Position numbers and translations under genes: made by a program. Shown one piece after another: positions 55,085-64,000 of a DNA stretch of 64,000 nt. The stretch comes from Coenobita brevimanus (taxonomy: Eukaryota > Arthropoda > Malacostraca > Decapoda > Coenobitidae), in assembly GCA_032717465.1 (NCBI GenBank), contig CM064658.1:7732501-7796500 (forward strand). The letters run 5' to 3'. Under the pieces are notes generated by a model that was not told the DNA's origin, did not search any database, and saw only the letters and a program-made list of their open reading frames with translations. The stretch's first letter is position 1; each line of letters begins with the position of its first letter.

Positions 55085-55557
55085 CAGTAATCACTCTAAT
55101 ATCCGGACGCCCAATATCCGAACATCCCCACTATCCGGACATAAGAATGTTTCATACTGTACTTTTTTCCATACTATACTTACCTCATTTCACTCTTTAA
55201 TGTTCTTTATTGGTGTGAATAGGGTGTTAGGAGCTAGGCATGTGCAGTAGGAAGGTGTTTTTCTGAGTTAGGCTAGGTTAGGGTCCATAAGTACCAGTCC
55301 AGGAGCCAGTCACCAGAATGTTTATTATTGTATGAATCTACTTCTTAACCCTCATTTTATGTTTCTTTTGCATTTATTTCAGTCATTTATGTGCCTTATT
55401 GGTGTGATTTGGCTCTTAAATAGGTGCTATGCATGTCCAGAGGGAGTTGTATAGGTGTTTCTCAGAGTTAGGGTCCATAAGTACAAGTCCATAAGCTGGG
55501 GCCCAATATCTGGACCTACCTATGGTTCTACTACGTCGGATATTGGAGTGATTACTG
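55085..55557. mobile_element. pogo-like MITE (473 bp)
   Basis: This starts CAGTAATCACTCTAATATCC and ends GGATATTGGAGTGATTACTG, 20-bp inverted termini with one mismatch, flanked by TA (55083-55084, 55558-55559). It contains a diverged internal duplication (GGTGTTTCTCAGAGTTAG; GGTCCATAAGTAC) with a period near 190 bp. It is non-coding. Confidence 0.85.
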
Positions 55558-55559
55558 TA

Positions 55560-55561
55560 TA

Positions 55562-55610
<49 letters not shown>
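55560..55610. repeat. (TA)n microsatellite
   Basis: A TA run with one TG interruption, the likely target of the following SINE. Confidence 0.95.
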
Positions 55611-55613
<3 letters not shown>

Positions 55614-56006
55614 GCCTCTGTGGTACAGTGGTACAGTGTGCCTTTCGCATGCTGGTGGATGAGGGTTCGCCTCCCGCCTGAGTTGTAAAAACTTTGGGAA
55701 TTGTTCACCAAGCCACTTGCTACTTTGGCGGACATAAGGGGTGCTGTGGTTGAACCAGTGTCGCATACTAGTATGCTTGCACCCAATCGGCTTAAGGCGG
55801 GCCGATTACACTTGGTTCACAGACTACACACACATCCAAAGCCACTACAATACTACAATTACATTTACAAGCACTTCTCACCCTACATACAATCTCTACC
55901 AGACAGCCTAAGCCACTGGGTAGATACATTGGCTTGTATCATCCCTGCTTCGGTAGGGATAGGCTGGTCCTGCAGTGGACCTCAGTGGCTGATGATGATG
56001 ATGATA
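55611..56006 (+). repeat. tRNA-derived SINE, family 1 (about 396 bp)
   Basis: The 5' head resembles a tRNA gene: TGGTACAGTGGTACAG fits box A and GGTTCGCCTCC fits box B, about 35 bp apart. It is followed by a non-tRNA body and a (TGA)n tail at 55989-56006. A truncated relative is at 43313-43492. The tail type matches the (GATGAT)n tails of RTE-B. Confidence 0.8.
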
Positions 56007-56008
56007 TA

Positions 56009-56044
<36 letters not shown>
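56007..56044. repeat. (TA)n microsatellite
   Basis: A TA run between the SINE tail and the next MITE. Confidence 0.95.
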
Positions 56045-56048
<4 letters not shown>

Positions 56049-56766
56049 CATCTAGTGGCAGAGTGACATATGCACCAAAAATGGCCGATGGTGAGTTATT
56101 CCCGCCAATATGTAGGTGGAGTCTTCTAGATCTTCCCTGTATAAAGCTACATACAAAATGGACCCTTATGGTTGGCTGGCAGATGGGCAAGCATTGCATG
56201 TTTTAGGCTTTGAAACTCCATAGAGGAAATCTGCCCCCACTTGGCAGAAGGACGTACGGGCCACAAATGGCTAGCCATTGGGAGGCTGCGTCTCGGTACT
56301 AGCCCCCAGCCTCAGCCAGTCCCCCACCAGTGTCCCCCCTAACCTCACACGTGGTTGATGGGCTGCACTGTCCTCTGCCCATTTTGAGTGCTTTGAGTGC
56401 TTTTAATTAAAAATTTACAATATAAAAATTAATAAAAAATCAAGAAATTGCATTATTGATATAAAACTTTCACAATTTATAAATTTTTTTGTGTATTTTT
56501 ATTTGGATCACATAGTTATAACCCATGTTGATATTTTGTTTAAGACCCCCAATTTAGGTGTGTGCATTTGTGTGTTTGGTTTTGGTTTTTGTTTGTTATT
56601 TTTTCTAAACAATGGATTCATTAAATTGCATTTTTTGAGAGCATTACATAGATATAAAACATTATTTTTTTCTTTATACCTTTTATGTACACATTCTTCA
56701 AATTTAAGCTTTAATTACTCAAAAGTAACCCCCTGGTGCATACGTCACTCTGCCGCTAGACGCCTC
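56045..56766. mobile_element. MITE with about 33-bp terminal inverted repeats (722 bp)
   Basis: The left end GATGCATCTAGTGGCAGAG and right end CTCTGCCGCTAGACGCCTC are inverted copies. The match continues inward to GTGACATATGCACCA / TGGTGCATACGTCAC, about 33 bp with five mismatches. The element sits in (AT)n, so target duplication length cannot be read. It is non-coding; superfamily unknown. Confidence 0.8.
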
Positions 56767-56779
56767 ATATATATATATA

Positions 56780-56826
<47 letters not shown>

Positions 56827-56860
56827 TATATTTATGTGTGTATGTATATATCATACATAT
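56767..56860. repeat. (TA)n microsatellite
   Basis: TA-rich block between two MITEs, with GTATGTATGT interruptions. Confidence 0.9.
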
Positions 56861-56863
56861 ATA

Positions 56864-57457
56864 CAGTCAGTCCTCCCCTAACCCGGGTATTTGCTTCCAC
56901 GCTGACATTGTATTAGGCAAATATTGCGTTACAGGGACTCTTGAAACCCCTATTTCCTTCTGCACTCCTGCCCAAATTCCACTTTTCCCCCCTTGTGGTT
57001 CAATTTTTTGGTACTCCTCAATTTAAACCTCATAAAAGCATTAATATGGTTATAAAAAATACATTAGGTTAATAAAACTATTTTATTTCTTGTACCTTAC
57101 GTGAGGAGAGAAGCAGACACACATTGTTAGAGATGAGGTAGAGGGGAAGAACACACACTAAAGTTCCTCAGAGATTGTGTGGGTAGGAGTGGGTCGAATG
57201 GGGAACGCGGGAGACGGGAGGGTATGAGGGGTCCTGACTGGTCGGGTGACTGGGAGAACGAGAAAGGCGAAGTGTGATTGGCGGGCGATGACATCAAGTA
57301 TTGTGAGGCTGCGCAACGCACACTGTGTCACAGCCTGCCTGGTTCAAATTACCACATTATGCTAATGATGCCCGCGTTAGAATGTTTATTTCCTTCTGCA
57401 GAATCGTGCTGCGTTAAACCAATACTGTGCTACAGCAAACCATGTTAGGGGAGGACT
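56864..57457. mobile_element. pogo-like MITE, right end truncated
   Basis: After a TA it starts CAGTCAGTCCTCCCCTAAC. The right part ends GTTAGGGGAGGACT, its inverted copy, but the last few bases are missing where RTE-A copy 9 begins. Subterminal GCGTTA- and TAACGC-type motifs recur. It is non-coding. Confidence 0.7.
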
Positions 57458-57469
57458 CCACGTCGCCCT

Positions 57470-59186
57470 GTCCCCCTCCATTTCACTGCCCTGCACCCAA
57501 CTCACACCCCCCTCTCTCATATACCTCTCCACTCCATCCCTCCATCTCATCCTTGGCCTCCTCCACCCTCTCTCCCCCCTCACCTCACTCACATACACTC
57601 TCCTCATCAGTCTCTCATCCTCCTTCCTCTCCACATGGCCAAACTACCTCAGTGTGTTCCTCCTAACGCTTCCTATCACATCCACATCCACACCACAACA
57701 CTCCTTTATATCCTCATTTGTCAGCCTCTCTCTCCATGTGACTCCACAGGCTTCTCTCAAATAACTCATTTCCACTGCTCTCACTCTTGACTTGTGTCCT
57801 TCCAACAATGTCCAAGCTTCACCTCCATGCGTTAAAGTTGGTATCACAATACTGTAATGTTGTAACTTTTTCTCTTCCATGCTCACTTCCCTGTTTCTTA
57901 TCACTGCTTTCAAGGAACCAGCAACCTTTCTTCCTTGTTGTACCCTTTCAAGTACTTCACCCTCCAAACTTCCATCCTTACTCATCACACTCCCCAAGTA
58001 CTTAAATGTACTCACATTTAACATTTCCTCACCATCCAACCTCATTGTACATTCACTGACTTCATCTCTCTCAAAGACCATCACTTTACTCTTTCCTACA
58101 TTCACCTTTAGATTCCGTTTCTTAAACACTCTCCCAGACTCATCCACCAAGCCTTGCAGCTCCCCTTTGTCTTCACTTAACAACACCGTATCATCTGCAA
58201 ACATCAGAACAGGGAGTTTCCAAACACTACTCTCTCTCACTAGGGCCACTCCAACATCCACTACCCTACCTTGTACCTCTTTTATTACCCCATCCATGTT
58301 CAGATTGAACAACCTTGGAGACATGACACATCCCTGTTTCAACCCAGTCTTCAAAGAGAAAAATTTACTCAGTTCACCATCCACACGCATTGCAGCCTTA
58401 GCACCATCATACATACTCTTCACAGCATTCAACATCTACTTCATATATTCTTGATACTTTCTACAATCCTTGTCTATCCACCCTGTCATATGCTTTCTCC
58501 AAATCCATGAAGGCCACATACAACTTCTTTCCCTTCTCTAGAAACTTTTCCACAAAAGATCTAAGAATGAATATCTGATCTACACAACCTCTCCCCTTTC
58601 TAAAGCCTCCCTGTTCTTCTCCAACTATTTCCTATGTTATTTCCCTAACTCTGTCAATAAGTATCCTACCATACACTTTTCCTATTACATTAAGAAGACA
58701 GATGCCCCTGTGATTACAAAACACTTCTTTTTCCCCTTTTCCTTTGTACACCCTATAAAAAAAGAATCGGGACCCTTACTGCATGATAAAATGTGCCACA
58801 CCACACAAAGGAATTTGAAGCCCCAACTGAGTTCTGGTGCGTATCAGTGGTCATTGCGAGACGCATCAGCTCGTGAGGTCCCGATTCTTTTTTTATAGGG
58901 TGTACAAGGGAATAATTATACCCGACTTCCAATCCTCCAGGACTCCAACTTCTTCCCAGGACAGTCTGCACATCTTCCACATCTATTCTACTACTATCTC
59001 TCCCCTGTGCTTCAGCATTTCACCACACACACTATCAATTCCTGGGGTTTTCCCCAATTTGACTTTCATCATTACTTCCACACCTTGTATCCTACTGATT
59101 TCTTCCTGTCTTCTCACCTCCCTCCTCCTCCCACCCATTCCCCAGCCACTTATACTCGCATTACTTCCATTGTCTATGTTCAACAA
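57470..59186 (-). pseudogene. RTE-A RT and C-terminal domain (copy 9)
   Basis: The RT entry TPGIDSVCGEMLKHRGEIVVE is at about 59050-58983. PLYK is interrupted by the MITE at 58749-58902 and resumes as KGKGEKEVFCNHRGI. The FMDLEKAYDRVDRQGL block lies near 58500 and a frame change near 58440. From 58435: GLKQGCVMSPRLF, FADDTVLLSEDKGELQGLV and EAWTLLEGHKSRV to [21 protein letters not shown] residues at 57644, then [11 protein letters not shown] near 57540. The catalytic residues are kept. Breaks and the MITE disable it. Confidence 0.85.
58749..58902. mobile_element. 154-bp TA-flanked MITE (mariner-like)
   Basis: Perfect 26-bp inverted termini start CACCCTATAAAAAAAGAATC and end with the complement. 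TA is duplicated on both sides (58747-58748, 58903-58904). The empty site is seen in the sister RTE-A copy at about 5408-5419 (TTTGTACAAGGG), which proves insertion into a single TA. The size and target suggest a Tc1/mariner-mobilised MITE. Confidence 0.9.
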
Positions 59187-59189
59187 TTC

Positions 59190-60575
59190 CTAAAAGTGTT
59201 CTCTCCATCTGCTCACTTTTTCTCCCTTCTCCACTAGTAATCTACCATTTTTATCTTTCACTCCCCTGCTAACTTCACTGCCACCCTGTCTTACTCTCTT
59301 CACCCCTTTCCAGAACATTTTCTTACAGTCCCTCCACTTTACACTCAAATTCCCTCCAAATTCCTCATCCACTCTCTTCTTACTCTCTTTTACTAATCTT
59401 TTCACCTCTCTCTTCCTTTCTACATATAACTCTCTCTTCCGCCTCTCAACTTCTTCCACGCCCCTATTTCTCATCCATTCATTGTATGCTTTCTTCTTTT
59501 GTGCCACAGCCTGTCTCACCTCTTCATTCCACCATGCTGTTCCTTGCACCCCCTTCTGTCTTCTCTTCACCCCACACACCACATCACTTGCTGCACAGAT
59601 TTCTTCTGTGAATATTTTGCACACACCTTCCACGTTCCCCATCTGCTTCAATTCGTATTTACCCAATCTTTCCTCCACTTCTCTCTTATATTCTTCCTTT
59701 TTCTCATCCTCTTGTAACCTTTCCACTCTCCTTGGAACTACTACTTCCTCCCGTCCTTCCCATCTTCTATTTCTCCATGTAACTTGGATCTTGATTCTGG
59801 CCACCACCAAGTATTGGTCAGAAAGTCCACTCCCCCAGCCTCTATAAGCTCTTGCATCCATTACACATCTTTGCATCCTTTCATCCACACACACATAATC
59901 AATCATTGCCCTGATTTCATTCAGTTCACCACCCACCATGCTCATCACTTGCCATGTATACCTGTGGATCATTTGTGCCTGAAGAGGGTATTGGCTATCA
60001 CCAACCCCCTCCCGCCACAAATGTCCACTAACGCACTGCCATTCTCATCTGTCTCAGCAGGCACACCCTGCTCACCAACTGTCTCATCCACCTTCACATT
60101 CCCTACCTTACCATTCATATCACCAATCAAAAGCACTCTCTCATTCCTTCCAAACTTTTCCATGCACACTGCCACATTTGTCCAGAACTCTTCTTTCACT
60201 CTGCTTGCACGATCTTGCGTTGGCGCATACATGCACACAATCGCCCACATTTGTATTCCAACTTTCAATCTTACCCACACAATCCTTGACCCAACTGATC
60301 CATATTCGCTTATGTTCTTCTTCCTCCATTTACTCAGCAATACACATTCCTTCTTTTGCCCTCACATTCTCACCTACTCCTGCACATATACCCCATCCAT
60401 ACTCCCATTCTCTCACACTCTTTCCTCTCCAGTTAGTTTCACTTACTCCACATACATCCACTTTTGCACCCTCTAGCACATGGACAATCTCTCTCTCTTT
60501 CACCTCATCATTCACACCCCTTACATTCTACGTCGTGATCCGTACCATGTCCTTTGTCCAGTCCTTGGTCGTCAT
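59190..60575 (-). pseudogene. RTE-A endonuclease and linker (copy 9)
   Basis: The frame appears to begin MTTKDWTKDMVRITT at about 60572, followed by a stop, then NDEVKEREIVHVLEGAKVDV and CGVSETNWRG (catalytic Glu region). After a frame change it reads WAIVCMYAPTQDRASRVK and ERVLLIGDMNGKVGNV (GDMN motif). From 60020 the rest reads EIRAMIDYVCVDERMQRCV, YRGWGSGLSDQYLVVARIK and the linker TAWWNEEVRQAVAQKKKA up to 59190. The terminal SDH is SDQ here, so the catalytic His is Gln. At least three frame changes or stops are needed to link these. Confidence 0.85.
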
Positions 60576-60728
60576 CTTTTGGTCAATCCTTGTTCGAGGC
60601 TTCTTGTTCGTCTTTTTAGTTATCTGTTTTCTGGGGAGGAGCACTAACCCTACGCCAACCCTTTTCCTCGCCACATATGACAAGCAGGAATACTGGGGGA
60701 GTGTCCTTGAAATCCTCCTTACCCCCAT

Positions 60729-61365
60729 GGGTCAGTCACTACTTGTTATACGTTGATTTGGTATACAATAATTTGCTACAACGATAACAGAAAAGTTCCT
60801 ACCCAAAATCCGATTTGCAATGAATTTCCCGCTATAACGATGTTGCCCTTGGAAAATTTCGTACGAAGAGCCAGGCACATGCAAGTTGACAGTCACTTGT
60901 CTCAGGTAAGATGGCGGCCCCGGCATGCAGAGCATTGTTTTGGTTCAATTGCAGTCCCGCCACCCTTTCAAAGTCCTGTCTTTTCCAATCGTTCACGTGT
61001 GCCCCGCTGCTGTTGTCACCTCTCAACCAAGCATCGTGCTATAGTAGACCAATACATCGTGTAGCACCAGGCCAACGTTATGCAAGTGTGATTGTTGTGT
61101 TATTGCAATGATTTACTCTATGTGAGTAACGCCGTCTGTATTAGTGTGACAATGTTTGTTTTGGTCTTGGAGATGACTTGGACCGACACAAGAAATGATT
61201 AAGGTAGGTTGTCATTTTTGTTTCAGCCTTGGGTAGGTGACTTTGGGAAGTTGAGTTGACGCAACCCCCCTTTTATAATGTGTTTCAATCTCCCGATTGC
61301 GATAAAATTTTTTATGTTAAGATATGACCTGACATAACCCCAACGTGTAACGAGTAGTGACTAAT
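60729..61365. other. Unassigned stretch, possible Tigger-type left end
   Basis: About 60740-60850 contains TATACGTTGATTTGGTATACAA and GCTATAACGATG motifs of the sort found in pogo/Tigger ends, without a clear partner. No coding segment is supported. Confidence 0.4.
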
Positions 61366-61422
61366 ATATACATATATATATATATATATATAGATAGATA
61401 GATATATATATATATCTATCTA

Positions 61423-61452
<30 letters not shown>
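61366..61452. repeat. Self-complementary TA / GATA / TATC microsatellite
   Basis: TA runs enclose GATAGATAGATA and, 15 bp on, TATCTATCTATC, which makes a near-perfect palindrome. Confidence 0.9.
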
Positions 61453-61456
<4 letters not shown>

Positions 61457-61459
61457 GCT

Positions 61460-61950
61460 ATGACAACCTGATTGTGTTGTGACTGAAATATATCCTGCCA
61501 TAATGGATTTACCTGGTTCATCAAAAAAATCAGGTTGTCACAGCTTTTATCGCACCGTGGTTGAGTGGTATCAGTTCCTGACTTTTGTCTAAGAGGTCCA
61601 GGGTTCGATTCCCAGTCAGGAGTGTACAAATATATTTGTACACACGCATCTAAATGTGTGTTCTCCAACATCTAAAGATATTCATGTTGTGTCTTGTGAT
61701 AGATTAAAATAGCTCTGTCGCTTGCCGAGTTGCGTGGGGCTGTGATATAATCCTGATGTGTTGTGATTGAAAAATATCATTTCATAATGGATTTACCAGG
61801 TTCATCAAAAAAATCTGGCTGTCACAGCTTTTATCGCGCTGTGGTCGAGTGGTATCAGTGCCTGATTTCTGTCTAAGAGGTCCAGGGTTCAATTTCCAGT
61901 CAGGAGTGTACAAATATATTTGTACACATGCATGTCATGTTTCTCCGATA
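61460..61950 (+). repeat. Tandem pair of tRNA-like SINE units, family 2
   Basis: Two direct copies about 285 bp apart (61460-61675, 61745-61950) share ATAATGGATTTACC, TCATCAAAAAAATC, GTCACAGCTTTTATCGC, a tRNA-like segment and TACAAATATATTTGTACACA. The tRNA-like segments (61552-61624, 61838-61910) have GTGGTTGAGTGGTATCAG as box A and GGTTCGATTCC (second copy GGTTCAATTTCC) as box B. A cloverleaf cannot be completed convincingly, so these are SINE heads or tRNA relics rather than working tRNA genes. Confidence 0.7.
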
Positions 61951-61973
61951 TATACAGTACATATATATTTATA

Positions 61974-64000
61974 CAGTTGCTCCCCCTAGTACACGCCTAT
62001 ATGGGCGGCAGAGGATGTCGCGTACTAGGAATTCGTGTACTCTGAATACATAAACTTATGGGAAAAATTACATATGGGTGGCACCCCCCTTCATGGGCAA
62101 CCCTTGACACTCCTTTCAGACATAAGTTTTGTACCGTACAGGGAAACCATCTAAAGCATATTACCTAAGATAAAGTAAACCAACAAGATTATGGCTTTAC
62201 TAAATCAACAAGGATATGGTTTAACTAAACCAACAAGAATATGGCTGCCCACCCTAACCCAAGAGGACAACAGGCTTGATGGAGATAAGAAGGGGATCTG
62301 AGGCAGGATGAGGCACCTAACGTGCATCTCCTGCATCATGCACCACGCCCCCCAACACACCACCTTCCTCACCACTCTTGTCACCAGCACTTTTGACACT
62401 TTCACTACATAATGCATTCACTTCGTTCATAAACCCTTCAAAGTCTATTTCTGACACCTCAGACATCGCATCATCCTCTTGATTCTCCTCAGGATATGGC
62501 TCTTCTGATGTTGTAGGGAGTGATTCCTCAGTTTCTTCAAGCTGCAGGTAATGGGTGATGAGTGTTTGCTTCCATCTGTTTACTTCCTGGTTGTGCCTGT
62601 CTGTGTAGCAGTAGAAGGTTTTGTCCATTGAAGTCATCACCTCCACAGACAACTGAGAGTGTTCAATGTCCTTGAATTCTTCTTTGAATTTATCAAGGGT
62701 ACACAGTACCCAGCCGATCTCCATCACTGGTGTTGCTGGCTTTTCTGCTACGTTATCCTGCTCTGCGTCGGCCTCGTCCACTTGCTGCACGACTTCCCGT
62801 GGATCCTGCTCCACTGCTGCTGAATGTAAGCCCCTGATCTCCTCCAGCGCGACAGGCTAAAACTCGGGCACAGCTTGTGCAGTTGTGAGAGTGGCTGCCT
62901 CGGCAGCGACCAGGGACTGAAAACTGCTTCCCGGCGCGATTTCACACAGGTGCAGTATGAGGAGGCGCCAAGCACGGTTAATTGTTGCACTGGTTATATC
63001 TGCCCAAGAAGACAGCAGGAAGGTGATGGCATCCTTGAGGTTGAATGACTGCCAGAAAACCATAACAGTCTTACAAGGAGTTGAAGCTGGTGGTGCGGGT
63101 GCTGTGCGTGGAGCGGGTGAAGTGGGTGGAGTGGGTGGCGAGTCCAAACCATCCTCGGCGTCCATGACATCACTCCCAACAGTGTCCCAGTCAAGAATTA
63201 CCTTCAGTTCCTCAGAGTTGTCGGTATTGTTGCGGAGGTGATCATAGAGGCATTGGTGATATTGCTGCTTCACCGTTGCAATCAACTCCTGGTCTGGCGG
63301 TTGGATGAGAGAGGTCGTTCTGGGTGGCAAAAAAATGATCTTGCATTCCTTGCTGAGGTCTGCTTGCCAGGTTGGATGACTTGGGGCATTGTCGAGGGCG
63401 AGGAGCACCTTGAAGGGGATGCCAAGTTCCTGGGATTTAGCCTCGGCATCAGGGATGAAGTGCCACAGCAGCCACTCCGACATGATGCTGCTTGTCATTC
63501 AGCTGTTGGAGTTGCTGTACCAGTACACCCCGCTATCATCCATGCAGTGAAGGTTCTTGTAACATCTGGGTTGTGCTGCAGCATGAGCCACAACAGGCCG
63601 CATCATGTGTGAGCCTGATAAGTTCAGGCAAACATGACCGTTATGTCGCTCTTGTCCATTTTCCTCCCCTGGGCCTGGTGATGATGCTTAGTTATATAAG
63701 TAGACTTTGGCATAGCCTTGTATTATAAGGCCATTTCATCAGTATTGTAAATTTGGTCCCTGCTGTAGCCACCCTCATCGATTATCCCCTTTAGGATGGC
63801 TGGATGGTCCCTGGCTGCCATTTCATCTGCTGATGCATGCTCGCCAGTGACGCGAATGTTACGTAGCTCCTTCCTCTTCAGGAACCGTCCTAGCCATCCC
63901 ATGAATGCTTTGAATGGTTTCTTGACACTGAGCTTCAAAGCTGCAGCTTTGTAGAAAATCTTGGCCTGGTCGCTGACTTAGGTCCCGTTCAGTGGAACTC
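61974..64000 (-). mobile_element. Tigger-type element T5, runs off the window
   Basis: After a TA the element's 3' terminus starts CAGTTGCTCCCCCTAGTACACG. The transposase reads on the - strand from beyond 64000 to about 62317. Subterminal sequence (CATATGGGTGGCACCCC) matches T1. The other end is outside the window. Confidence 0.8.
62317..63938 (-). pseudogene. Tigger/jerky-type DDE transposase (T5), frame-broken
   Basis: From 63938: KPFKAFMGWLGRFLKRKEL (end of the CENP-B-type DNA-binding domain) and YSRDQIYNTDEMAL, where the Asp is the first catalytic residue. A frame change follows with stops between 63500 and 63720, where the second block would be. From 63498: PFKVLLALDNAPSHP (second catalytic Asp), FLPPRTTSLIQPPDQELI and FNLKDAITFLLSSW to 62860. 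A break near 62860 leads to the C-terminal tail 62814-62317 (FYCYTDRHNQEVNRWKQ; EVSEIDFEGFMNEVNALC). DDE transposases of this type cut and paste at TA. Breaks make this copy inactive, but it is the best transposase in the window. Confidence 0.85.

Larger units (their letters stand above)
57458..60728 (-). mobile_element. RTE-A LINE copy 9, nearly full length
   Basis: The longest RTE-A copy here, on the - strand from a 5' leader near 60728 through endonuclease, linker, RT and most of the C-terminal domain. The 3' end (tail and last codons) is missing at the MITE junction at 57458. It contains a 154-bp TA-flanked MITE in the RT coding region. Confidence 0.9.

Noticed and set aside
61552..61624. 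Functional tRNA gene
   Set aside because: Box A and box B are good but acceptor and anticodon stems do not pair convincingly, and a diverged copy follows at once, which fits a SINE better.

Overview
The window looks like nuclear DNA of an arthropod, most likely a decapod crustacean (inference). It is intron-rich and packed with non-LTR retrotransposons whose 3' tails are microsatellites. It also holds pogo/Tigger-type DNA transposons, MITEs, tRNA-derived SINEs, and long TA, GT and GATA microsatellites. There is no prokaryotic gene organisation, CRISPR array or operon.

The only host gene I recognise runs on the + strand from about 8804 to 23183. Seven consecutive exons encode a central part of a megalin-like (LRP2) endocytic receptor: YWTD beta-propeller blades and two EGF-like modules. 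Splice sites and intron phases agree throughout. The copy is nevertheless damaged. An RTE-type LINE with a 9-bp target-site duplication sits at the start of the first exon, exon 3 has two in-frame stops, and exon 4 has a 1-nt deletion. It reads as a decaying unprocessed pseudogene, a null allele or a badly assembled gene. I found no further exons downstream.

Layout. 1-2688: 3' end of a Ty3/Gypsy element (RT, RNase H, then a 980-bp LTR with no integrase between). 2689-8519: two Jockey-type LINE copies on the - strand, the first split by an RTE. 8519-23183: the LRP2-like locus, whose introns hold a TTAA-flanked MITE, SINE-like units, an RTE, a 1.28-kb palindrome and a LINE fragment. 23.4-32.8 kb: a pogo-like MITE, RTE-A and RTE-B copies nested in or abutting one another, and a Tigger remnant. 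33.2-35.4 kb: TA-flanked DNA elements. 35.9-37.7 kb: RTE-B. 39.0-40.3 kb: a CR1/L2-like LINE. 42.0-43.1 kb: RTE-A. 44.3-48.6 kb: two Jockey copies meeting as a large inverted repeat. 48.6-52.4 kb: a 3.8-kb Tigger derivative with another TA-flanked element inside it. 52.5-55.1 kb: a LINE with a PHD-type finger between RT and C-terminus. 55.1-57.5 kb: MITEs and a tRNA-derived SINE. 57.5-60.7 kb: the longest RTE-A copy, carrying a 154-bp TA-flanked MITE. 61.4 kb to the end: a duplicated tRNA-like SINE and a Tigger transposase on the - strand that runs off the window.

The labels RTE-A, RTE-B, family C, Jockey copies 1-4 and T1-T5 are mine. None of the elements looks fully competent: each longer copy shows truncation, frameshifts, stops or a lost catalytic residue. 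I see no undescribed defence or metabolic system. The best novelty candidates are the insertion-disrupted LRP2 locus, the PHD-finger LINE, the Gypsy element with LTR directly after RNase H, and several short elements with clear inverted termini and duplicated targets.
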